From NCBI GenBank assembly GCA_029255685.2, contig CM055320.2, positions 15,209,111 to 15,273,110 of the forward strand: 64,000 nt of DNA, given 5' to 3'. This DNA is from Silene conica. Taxonomy: Eukaryota > Streptophyta > Magnoliopsida > Caryophyllales > Caryophyllaceae. Positions 44,044 to 56,000 of this stretch are shown one piece after another (position 1 is the first letter of the stretch; every line of letters starts with the position of its first letter). A program made the position numbers and the translations under genes. The notes under the pieces are model-generated. The model was not told the origin of the DNA, did no database searches, and saw only the letters and a list, made by a program, of their open reading frames with translations.

Positions 44044-47000
44044 ATGAGGGCGACGAGGAGAGTAGGGAAGTACGAGGTTGGAAGGACGATCGGCGAAGGA
44101 ACCTTCGCCAAGGTCAAATTCGCCGTCAATTCCGAGACCGGTGATAGCGTAGCTGTCAAGGTATTAGCTAAGACCACCATTCTTAAGCATCGAATGGTTG
44201 ATCAGGTCATAATTCTATACCTCCTTCTACTCATTTCTGAATTAGTAATGAATTAACGGAAGTGTCGACAATACGACTGTTGATGGTGTTTTAGATGTTT
44301 ATATGATTGTTCTAGTAGTCTAGTAGATTAGAGTACTATACTTAAACACACTAAAGTTCATCAGGTGACTGTTTATACTATGTTGGAAATAGGGGCTTGT
44401 TAAGGAGAGTCCTTTTCTAACATTTGTCCCACATGAGTACTATACTTAAACACACTAAAGTTCATCAGGTGACTGTTTATACTATGTTGGAAATAGGGGC
44501 TTGTTAAGGAGAGTGCTTTTCTAACATTTGTCCCACATAGGAGAGTTATAGAAGTTTGCTTGTGTTTATATATACTTCTATTACTATACCTATCACTAGT
44601 GGGTCAAGGGAGCCTTTTATAGAGGCCTTGCGAGGTGCTTAATTCAGCTCGCACACGCGCGCGCGCCGTGCCCGGGCCCGGATCCGGATCCGAGATTCTT
44701 GGGATTTGGGATTTGGCAATCGCCTGCGGCGGGCTGTGCCTATCTTTTTGGGCCGCGGATTTGTTTCTTGTGTATGTGACGTTTTTGTGTTGTTGAAATA
44801 GTCAGTCAAACTGACTGTTAGTGGGTGAGATATTCTCTCCCCACTTCCAGCCTTTGACTACTGATTTCAAGGGAGGCGTTTTTTTCCTCTTAGGGTTCTG
44901 GTTCCCTCCTATAAATACCCTCCTCTGCAAACACAAAAACCACACAATTACAATATCTGCTCTCTCATAAACTCTCCTCTTCTCCTCTCTCTTTTCTGGG
45001 TAACTGTTCATAATCGTTCCAAGTCTCACAGTTCCGAGTGGGCGGAACTGCGTGGAGACTGTAGTGTTAACCTTGGGGAACTACCGGCACTAGCTGATCG
45101 CCACCACGGTCGTACAGGAGAAATAGTTTTCAAGGCAGTGGTCTCCTACCACGGCGCTACGAATTTCGGTTCTGTCTTTTCTCCTTCTCCTTTATTTTCG
45201 GTCTCTGTTTATTGTTGTTACAGCATTATTACCAACAATTTGAAAACTATTTTTCCTGTAACAATGTCTGTTGTTTCGAAAATCGTTCCTGATATGTCAA
45301 AATTTGAGGCTTTAGACGGAAATAACTATAAGCGTTGGTCCCAGAAACTGTTAATGTTTTTTGAGCAATTGGATATTGATTATGTGTTGTTTAGTGACCC
45401 CCCTGCTCTAGTCGTTTCTGACCCCCTGCCGCTAGTAAGGAAATAGCTACTGTGTCGGCTGTTAATGGTGTTAAGTCAAATGAGGATGTTATTAAGAAAT
45501 TCGAAAAAGATAACAAAACTGCTAGATGTCACATTCTTAATAATATGACAAACACCTTGTTCGATTTATTTCTTGTGAATAAATCTGCTAAAGTTATTTG
45601 GGAGGCTCTAGAGACTAAGTATGGGGCGGATGATACTGGAAAAAAGAAGTATGTTGTGGGAAAATGGTTGGGATTTCATATGGTTGACCGGAAACCCATC
45701 ATGGAACAAGTTCACATTTATGAAAACCTTTGTGCTGATGTTGTTAATGAGGGCATGAAGCTTGATGACCTTTTTGTGGCTAATGTGTTGCTTGAGAAAT
45801 TCCCCCCCTTCTGGTCTGAATATAGAAACCAACTGAAACACAAAAAGAAACACCTGTCTCTTAAAGACCTTATAGGACATATGAGGACCGAGGAGGCTAA
45901 TCGTCTTAAAGACCTTCCTGCTAGTCATTCTGTGACTATTCCTGCTGTTGCTGCTGTCAAAGCTAATCTGGTTGAGTCTGGTGGTCCGTCTTATGCTGAG
46001 AAATATAAGGGTAAGGGTAAGGCCAAGGTTGGTCAGGGTAAGAACCAAGGTCCTGCTAATGAGAATGTTCCTGCCAAGAAGAACGGTCCAGTTCCAAAGA
46101 TTCAAAAAGCTGCTAAGGGTCCCATGCTATGCTATGTGTGTGGAAAAGCTGGGCACAAAGCCTACCAATGTCCTGAGAAGAAATCTGCTGAAGCCAATGT
46201 TGCTGTAACTGATAATGATGTTATTGCTGCTGCGGTTGTGGAAGCTAATCTGGTGGGTAATGCTGCTGAATGGGTCCTGGATACTGGAGCTTCGAGACAC
46301 CTCTGTGCTGATAGGGGGTTATTTGCTGAGTTCGAGGAAGTAGCTGATGGGGAATGCGTCTACATGGGTAACTCTTCATCTGCTACGATCACAGGCAAAG
46401 GCAAGATCTTTCTCAAACTCACCTCGGGGAAAACACTTGCTCTTAATAATGCTTTATATGTACCCTCATTGCGTCGAAACCTCGTCTCTGGGGCCTTATT
46501 AAACAAAGCTGGCATGGAACTTGTTTTTGAGGCTGACAAGGTGGTAATGTCGCGTAATGGGGATTTTGTGGGCAAGGGTTATCTGTCTGGGGGACTTTTT
46601 GTATTGAACACTGATTCAGTTTTTAATAATATTGCTTCTACTTCTGCTTATATCGCTGAGTCTCTTGATGTTTGGCATGGTAGATTAGGTCATGTGAATG
46701 TGGATTATATTAAAAAACTTAGAACTATGAGTTTAATTCCAAGTTTGACGAGTCAAGAATTTTCTAAATGTGCTAGCTGTGTTAAGACTAAGTTTACAAA
46801 GAAACCTAGTAAACCTGTGACTACTAGGACGACGAGTCTTCTTGAGTTAATTCACACCGACCTAGCTGACTTCAAAAATGTTGCAAGTAGAGGTGGCAAG
46901 AATTATTATATCACGTTTATAGATAACTGTTCAAAATACACTCGTGTATATTTGCTTAAAACCAAAGATGAAGCAGAACAATCTTTTATAAACTTTAAAA

Positions 47001-50000
47001 ATGAAGTCGAGAACAAACTTGACAGGAAAATTAAAAGAGTAAGGTCCGATCGAGGAGGTGAGTATGGCTCTAATTATTTGATCGATTTTTGTGAGAAAAA
47101 TGGTTTAATTCATGAAAAGAGTCCACCATACTTACCTCAATCGAATGGAGTAGCTGAACGTAAAAATAGAACTTTAAAGGAGATGATGAATGCTATGCTT
47201 TTAAGTTCTGGCCTATCTGACGATATGTGGGGGGAAGCTGTACTTTCTGCTTGTCATATTCTTAACCGTGTACCTCATAAGAAAATTGACAAGACACCCT
47301 ACGAGATTTGGAAGGGCTACCCTCCTAACCTGAGCTTCCTTAGGGTTTGGGGTTGTTTGGCTAAAGTGGGTTTACCTGATTTTAGGAGACCTACCGTTGG
47401 ACCTAAGACCTATGATTGTGTGTTTATAGGTTATGCTCAAAATAGCTCTGCCTATAGATTTATGTCTTTGAGTGATCGTTCTATATCTGAGGCTAGAGAT
47501 GCTGAATTTTTTGAGCATGTTTTTCCTTTTCAGAAAACTGTTGTCCCATCTCCCAGTTTATCTGTTGCATCTTCTGATTTGTCTTCACATGCTAGTGCTA
47601 GCACTTCTATGGATTTACCTGTTGAACCTAGAAGAAGTAAAAGACCTAGATGCCCAAAGAACTTTGTGATGATTATGATACAACTTGTTTATCTGAAGTT
47701 GGATACACTGTTTGTGCTAGTGATGAGTTTGTTTCAGCTTTTTTAATAGAGGATGATCCCAAAACATATAGTGAGTCAATGAGATCCATTGATGCTAATT
47801 TTTGGAAAGATGCTATTAAAAGTGAACTTGACTCTATTGTGTCTAATCAGACTTGGGAGTTGACTGATTTACCTAAAGGTAGTAAACCCATTACGAGTAA
47901 ATGGATCTTTAAAAAGAAAATGAGACCTGGCGGTACAATAGAGAGGTTCAAGGCTAGACTTGTGGTTAGAGGCTTTACACAAAAGAAGGGTATTGATTAT
48001 TTTGATACTTACTCCCCTGTGACCAAAATTTCGACCATTAGAACTCTTGTCGCCTTAGCTGCTATTCATAATCTTGTTATACATCAGATGGATGTTAAGA
48101 CTGCGTTTTTGAATGGTGAACTAAGGGAAGAGATCTATATGTCTCAACCTGAAGGTTTTGTGATTGAGGGTCAAGAGAGTAAAGTGTGTAAACTGAACAA
48201 GTCTCTTTATGGACTGAAACAAGCACCCAAACAGTGCTATGAGAAATTTAACAACACTTTGACAAGTAATAGCTATGTGGTTAACAATTCTGATTCATGT
48301 GTTTATTCAAAAGTGATGAAATCTGATTGTGTGATTATATGCCTATATGTTGATGACATGTTAATACTTGGTAATAATTTGGATGTGATAATTAGAACCA
48401 AAGAATTTTTGTCATCACAATTTGAGATGAAGGACTTAGGAGAGGCTGATGTAATCCTAGGAGTTAAGGTTATCCGAAACCCTTATGGAATCTCTCTAAG
48501 TCAAGCTCATTATGTTGAAAAAGTGTTGAAAAAGTTTAACTGCTTTGATGATGTGCCTGCTAAAACACCATATGATGCTAGTATACAGTTGTCTAAAAAC
48601 TTGGGTAAGAGTGTATCCCAAGAAAAGAGTATGCTAAAATCCTAGGTAGTGTGATGTTTTTAATGAACTGTACTCGACCAGATATTGCATATGCAGTAAG
48701 TAGACTGAGTCGTTATACACATAACCCTAGTAGTGAACATTGGACTGCTCTTCGTCGTTTACTAAAGTACCTAAAAGGAACAGCTGATCTGTGTTTGCAT
48801 TATGGTAAATTTCCTGCTGTGTTAGAAGGATATTGTGATGCGAACTGGGTTGCAGGTAACGATGAGATTTGTTCTACTAGTGGATATGTCTTCACCCTGG
48901 GTGGAGGTGCCATATCGTGGAGGTCTTCTAAACAGACTTGTATTGCACGCTCCACCATGGAATCGGAGTTCATAGCACTTGAGTTGGCAGGACAAGAGAC
49001 TGACTGGTTGAGAAACCTTTTGGTAGATATACCATTGTGGGGCGGGCGGCTTACACCGGTCTCCCTACTTTGTGACTCGACATCTGCTATTGGTGTTGCA
49101 AAGAATAGTGTCTATAATGCAAAAAAGAGACACATTCGAATAAGGCACGCAGCAGCAAACAACTCTTAGATAATGGAGTAATTGCTATAGACTATGTGAA
49201 GTCTGAAAGCAATCTAGCTGATCCCTTTACTAAAGGGCTGGCTAGAAGACTAGTTGTTGAAACGTCGAGGGGAATGGGTCTTAAATCTTTAAAGTTATTT
49301 AGTGACGCTTGACTAGGGTTAAAGTCTTATTCCTATGGCGTTAGTATGATTCATAGCCTTTATGGTGGTGCTTTTGAGACGCACTTGATGAATTATGCAC
49401 CATGTTGGACTTATGTCCTTAATGGCTCTTGCGAGAAGTGCTATTGAGAAGCACTTGAGCCACCTATGCAGGTATGATGATCACAAGACTATGAGAAGTC
49501 CTGTGAACATGTCTGCCAATACCAAGGACAACGCATTGCTCTGAAAAGAGCGCGTTGCACTTTCGCGGAACGATCTTAATCTGAAGGTATGATATGTGTT
49601 GTGGGGGTTATCGACTGAAGCTCAGCTAGGAATTCAAATCGCAAGATATTCTCTCGCTGTAAGTAAGTTGTTTCCTCATAGCACTAAAGTGTCAATTCAA
49701 ATAGAAAGATATTGATGCCTAAGTATCCAATCCTTTCCTTTACCCAGAAATTTTTTCTTCCTTTTTTCGGGCGCCCCTAGTGGGGGATTGTTGGAAATAG
49801 GGGCTTGTTAAGGAGAGTCCTTTTCTAACATTTGTCCCACATAAGAGAGTTATAGAAGTTTGCTTGTGTTTATATATACTTCTATTACTATACCTATCAC
49901 TAGTGGGTCAAGGGAGCCTTTTGTAGAGGCCTTGCGAGGTGCTTAATTCAGCTCGCACACGCGCGCGCCGTGCCCGTGCCCGAGCCCGGCCCGGCCCGGA

Positions 50001-53000
50001 TCCGGATTCGAGATTCGGGATTTGGCAATCGCCTGCGGCGGGCTGTGCCTATCTTTTTGGGCCGCGGATTTGTTTCTTGTGTATGTGACGTTTTTGTGTA
50101 GTTGAAATAGTCAGTCAAACTGACTGTTAGTGGGTGAGATATTCTCTCCCCACTTCCAGCCTTTGACTACTGATTTCAAGGGAGCGTTTTTTTCCTCTTA
50201 GGGTTCTGGTTCCCTCCTATAAATACCCTCCTCTGCAAACACAAAAACCACACAATTACAATATCTGCTCTCTCATAAACTCTCCTCTTCTCCTCTCTCT
50301 TTTCTGGGTAACTGTTCATAATTGTTCCAAGTCTCACAGTTCCGAGTGGGCGGAACTGCGTGGAGACTGTAGTGTTAACCTTGGGGAACTACCGGCACTA
50401 GCTGATCGCCACCACGGTCGTACCAGAGAAATAGTTTTTAAGGCAGTGGTCTCCTACCACGGCGCTACGAATTTCGGTTCTGTCTTTTCTCCCTCTCGTT
50501 TATTTTCGGTCTCTGTTTATTGTTGTTACAGCATTATTACCAACACTATCTGCTCGATCATTTGTTAACCTATTCCATTTTTTGGTGTCTCAATATGGCA
50601 ATGGCAATTTGATCCAACACACTCAATTTGCTGCACTTGTCATTTAATAATTGATCCCCACTCTTTCCTTGGTTTTTATGCCAAAAACAAAGGTAAAGAA
50701 ATAACCGGGGGACGGAGGGAGTATCTTCTGGTAGGAATTTGTACTACAGTTGTGTTTATTTTGATCTTGTGTTAACTATATATAGTCGTACAAGGTTATG
50801 TAAGGTTTAGTGGTGGAACCGGGATTTGAAATTAAGGAGCGGAAGCTCTCATTTATGAGCTAGTATTGCGATAGATTAAACCAATGAAATCGAAAATTTA
50901 AACTAAAATTTTGAATTGTTCCTATTAGCCTCTCGTTTTACGACGATATAGGTTTATCAGGTGAATGTTTTATAGCTCTAATCTTTTGCAAACTACTACT
51001 TACAATATTCTAGATGGTTGTGTAATTATTTCAGTATCTGTAGGTGTATATTACTATCTAAATTCAAAGTTAATCTTACATTGTCAGGATACAACTAAAA
51101 TAGTGATTGTAAAAGATGAATAATTTAGTATGAGATGTGTAACTGTTATAGGCAACAAATATTACATTTTATCTGCGTCAAGAAAAAATCTCTTACCAAG
51201 ATCAAGGGAGTAGTCTAGCATTTTTGTAAAGGATGACTTGGTTATATTTGAGCTGAACAGTTGAACATGTTTCTTTGAATGTAGACAAGATTAATTTTTG
51301 CCTTGGAGAAGACATGTACAAGAAAGGACTTGCCTTTCTTATATTGCTTACATCGATCATGGGTTTTGTCTTATTGTTTCTTGACTGATTGGTAAGGAGA
51401 CATCAATTAATCTCAAGGACATGTATAGATGTACGAATGAACACTAGAAAGACTGAAGAGTTCCTTTTTATGATTGGAGTGCATGGAGAGTGTTGCATTG
51501 TTGTGAATTGACTAGGTATGGAGAGAGGATTTGTGGTAGTATATGGTGTTTACTCATGATATTCTATTGATTGGCAAGTGGATAGAAGGTATTGGAACTA
51601 AATTGAACATAGGAAGACTCTGGAAGCTCTGAGTATTTAGACTGTGAAAAACTAAGATTACAGAGTGTAAGTTTAGCTAAAATAGTGGCAGGGAGGCATT
51701 GAAGGTCACTTTAGTTGAAAAGGCTGTTCAAGGTTTTAAGGTCACTTTAGATGAGAAGGCTGTTCAGTTTTAACTTCATATTAAAGCATTAATGTGGCAG
51801 AGATGCTTATGTAATGATAGATTTGTTCTCATATAAACTGAGATCAGTTAAGTAAGAGTTCGTCATTGTTGATAAGATAAGCTAGAATCGGTTAAGATAA
51901 TTTGGTTTTGTTAGATGAGACCATGCGGGGCCTATTTGAAACCATTTGGGGGAGTTAGAGTTCGGCTGTGCTTTGTTTTTGGCCCCCATCACTATCTGTT
52001 TCAAATAATGATTTTTATTAGCCTATTTGAAACCATTTGGGGGAGTAAGAGTTTGTTTTTGTTTGTTAAGCGAATAGTGAATAGCAAGTAGGGCAGTGTT
52101 TAAGAAGTCGTTAGTTTTAAGGGATTTTTAATTTAAAGATTTACCTTGTTGTATGCTTCTCACAAAAAAGAATATTATAGCTCATCCTTTCAACTATTAG
52201 AATTGGCAGCAAGTTACTAGAGGTCCATATTTTGATGGATTTCCCAAAGTTGATTTTGCTTTAAAGGTTCCATACAGTGCACAAAAGACAGACAATTCAA
52301 CTTTGGGCTAAGCATAGATTGGAGAGGAAATGGCTATCTTTGGCTTCAGCCATAGACAGCAAAGTCATACCAATGTAGTAACTCTGATATCTTCAATTCT
52401 CCGACACCCAATCTACCGCTCTTTTTAATGACATATGTTCCTATGGAGTTTCTATGATTGTATTGAGTGAGGTGTATTCATTTGTATTTACCGTGCTTAG
52501 AGTAGTATTTTTCAAAATCAATTAATGCGAGATATCCATTTTGAAGGATGCATACACACTGCACACATGAAATAAGGGTTTCCTTTCCCCCTAAACTCCT
52601 AAACCATATGTATATTTTGTTGACTACAGATCAAACGTGAAATATCCATAATGAAGATTGTTCGGCATCCTTATATAGTCAGACTACATGAGGTATTTTC
52701 TTAGTTAACTGAATTTGTGATAGTTTTCTTTTTCTGCCAGAAAGTCCTAGACATGTCCTCATTGATGCCGTGTCTCCATTAAGGTTTTGGCTAGTCGCTC
52801 CAAGATTTACATTGTGCTGGAATTCGTGCCAGGAGGGGAGCTATTTGATAAAATTGTAAGGCTTTCATACTTCTATTACATTATAGTGACGAGGAGCTTT
52901 TCATATGTGGATTTAAGAAAAACACTAGCAGAATCTCTTAAATAGTGTCACTTGTGGACTTCACCACAAGTAAACTACTTCCTGTATATTTTTTTCCACT

Positions 53001-56000
53001 TTATGACTTAATTATCTTCTTGATTTTAAGCCTATAGGTTCACAAAGGCAAGCTGTCTGAGATGGCTTCTAGTAAATACTTTCAGCAACTTATCGATGCA
53101 GTTTCGCATTGTCACAGTAAGGGTATTTACCACAGAGATTTGAAGGTCTTTCTCTGCTCATTTGAAATCTAGAACCTTTGTTACTTATACCTCAGCTGCC
53201 ACAAATCTAGTCTGTTTTTATTTATTGCAATGTAGCCAGAAAATCTCCTCCTTGATGTGCATGGAAATTTGAAGATATCCGATTTTGGACTCAGTGCCTT
53301 GCCGCAACAAGTAAGCATAATTAAATATTTATTTGTTATTCCTATGTTAATCTTTTGTTTTAGACCTCAGTTATAATTTGTTTTTGTTGAAAAACTTGTT
53401 TGCCAGGGTGTTGATCTTCTGCACACCACATGTGGAACTCCTAACTATGTTGCCCCAGAGGTATTTTCTCCTTAGAATCATGATAATGTTTCTCGTTTTG
53501 CAAATGTTGTGATTTTTTTTTACACCGTTTGATAAGTGTATCATTGGATGTGATGTGAGACATAAAATTATCATTGACATGTTTTGCTAATGTCTCTATT
53601 TGAGTGATACTGTGATAGTTTTAACCAAAATCTGCTGATGTTGAGCTAATTGCTTTCTATCAGCAACAACAAACCAATAGTAGGCAATCCTAAGCACACT
53701 AAACCTTTGACAGTGACTACTTTGTAAACACACCCTGACATCTTGGCCTAAAAGAGACTAGATGTTATGTTCTGGTTTCAAAACACACACTTGTATATTG
53801 GGCTATGTACTCCTATGACTACAAATTGCGACCCTTTAGCAATTATGGAAAACGTAATCAACATAACTACTATCTACCGAATTTTTGTTTCCAGACAGAA
53901 AACCGGTGATTTGCCTTCCAGTTTTCCTGCTGGTTGTCATATTTTGTCTATACCCAGCTAGCAAACTCATTCTTGCCCAGCTACAGACAAATGCATTTTA
54001 TCTATACCCATGCTGGCAAGCTCATTGTGTAGAAAGGTATGATGCACTTGACTTTGTTTTATCCTAGCTAATTCATTAAACCTATTGTAGGTTCTGAATG
54101 GCCAAGGATATGATGGTGCTGCTGCTGATATATGGTCTTGTGGTGTCATCCTCTTTGTTCTAATAGCCGGGTATCTCCCTTTTGAAGAGACAGACCTTCC
54201 TTCTTTGTATAGAAAGGTGATTACATCATTTTAGTACTGCGGTTTGGTAATTTTTGGTGTTGATGCTTTCTTGCTCGTAAGTGCTCTTTGTGGTGTCGTC
54301 CTCTTTGTTCTAATAGCCGGGTATGTTTTCTTGCTCGTAAATTCTCTCTGTCATACACTCTTCTTTTACCCATCAAAAAATGGCCTTTGAACTGCAATTA
54401 TTATTGCCTGTTTTTTGGCTAAATATTTTATTTGATGGCAAACGAGTGCAACTTAAATGGTTGATATTGTCCTTTAATGATATGTTTTGTTATGGTTGCA
54501 TAATACGTGACATAGTTCTGACTTTCTATTCAATAATTTGTTCCGAGCTTTGCCTCTGACAATGTTGGAATTTCTAAGACAGTGTAAAGTGATTTGTCTT
54601 TCTTCTTATAGCTTGTTGGACTAGGGAAAAATGGAGGGTTTGTAGGGGAGGGAAGAGGGAAGGGGGTGAGACAAAATAAGGCATGAAAGAATGCGTGAGA
54701 GAGGAAGTTGTGGAAAAAGGAGCCGAGTGTTTTTGTCCAAATGTTTTCAATTTTAGAGGGACTTGGCTCATTAAGGAGGAAGGGTAATTGAGCTCGCCTA
54801 ATTTGCTACCAACCGCTTTTTCACTCATCTAATCGGATCGTTTTTATAATCAGTCAGACCTGGTGCATCATTAAGAAAAAGTCTATGTATAGAGCCATGA
54901 ACTGTGTATGAGCATTCCATGGGCGACTCATAAACTAATAGTATCAAGATTCTACTTTTTTGCTCAGCATTGTAAGTTTAGGACTAACCCCCATTGCTTT
55001 CTCGTGCATGGAAAACTGAGATACTGTGGTGTATCATCTCTCATTCTGTGGTGTTTCCTCCACCAAAGTTTTGTTTCGGAGGATTGTATGATATTGTCCC
55101 AGTGGTCTTTTGTTCCTTCACCTGGTTATCTATCATTTGATGGTATTTAGCTATTTAAGTTGGATTATAGTCAGTATGAGGAACACTATTCATTTTTGGG
55201 GGAGGGAGGGGAATTATGGAATTATAATTCATTTATTCTGTAAAGGAGCAGCATATTGAAGTAAATAGTACCTGGAGTTGGTTCATGCCATTACGTGATG
55301 TACTCGCACATTTCTCGATATTATGTTATGACTAAATGAGTTTGTAGATTTTTGTGTGGTCTCTTTTCCTCCTTTCCAGAGTCATAAAACTCTGTTGTTC
55401 ACTATTTCAATGTGGTTGTTTTACTTGAACATATATTTTCATGTTTTGTGCTGTTCAATGCATTCATTATTTGTCCTTGTTTCTTTAAAGTATATTTAAT
55501 GTTTGAAGCAAGTCGGAGCTATGAAGTGAGATCGTTGTGTATCACGTGAATTACATAATATGTACTTGTGTGGAAGTTGTTGTTTTGTTTCCTTGAGTAA
55601 CAGTTCGTTCTGTATTTGCAGATTAATTCTGCGACGTTCTCTTGCCCATTTTGGTTCTCACCAGGCGTGAAGTCATTGATTGACAAGATACTTGATCCTA
55701 ATCCCAAATCAGTGAGTTTATAGTCATTGTTTGGCTGGTAGTAAAACACACCCTCTATGGGCTCTATTCCACAGTCCCACCTAATATGTCATCGTTGTTT
55801 TTCAGAAATATTGAGGATAGGATTTTACTTTATTGAACTTGTATTATGAGGATAAGACACGATTTGGTGAATATGCATTCTTTTTGAAAGATAGAGTAGA
55901 AATTAAAATGGGGCCATTCAGAATGACAGAGGAGGGCTGCAGTATATGGGTTTTCTCTTGTTTCTCGATATTTAATTGTAACAGTCACGGATCATGATTT

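Larger units (their letters stand above)
44381..50545 (+). mobile_element. Element F: decayed Ty1/copia retrotransposon in CIPK24 intron 1
   Basis: LTRs TGTTGGAAATAG...TACCAACA at 44381(44485)-45237 and 49789-50545. ACTAT occurs at 44377-44381 (and 44481-44485 in the tandem copy) and at 50545-50549, overlapping the terminal T and A of the LTRs. It is in sense orientation with the kinase gene. It encodes one gag-pol with at least four frameshifts. A polypurine tract (AGTGGGGGAT, 49779-49788) precedes the 3' LTR. No standard tRNA-iMet primer site follows the 5' LTR. Confidence 0.92.

Noticed and set aside
44650..44670. CG dinucleotide run in the copia LTR as a CpG island or origin
   Set aside because: It is a short alternating CG microsatellite that differs between the two LTRs; nothing supports a function.
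53767..54067. Small open frames in CIPK24 intron 6
   Set aside because: They lie between well-defined exons 6 and 7 and have no recognisable domain.
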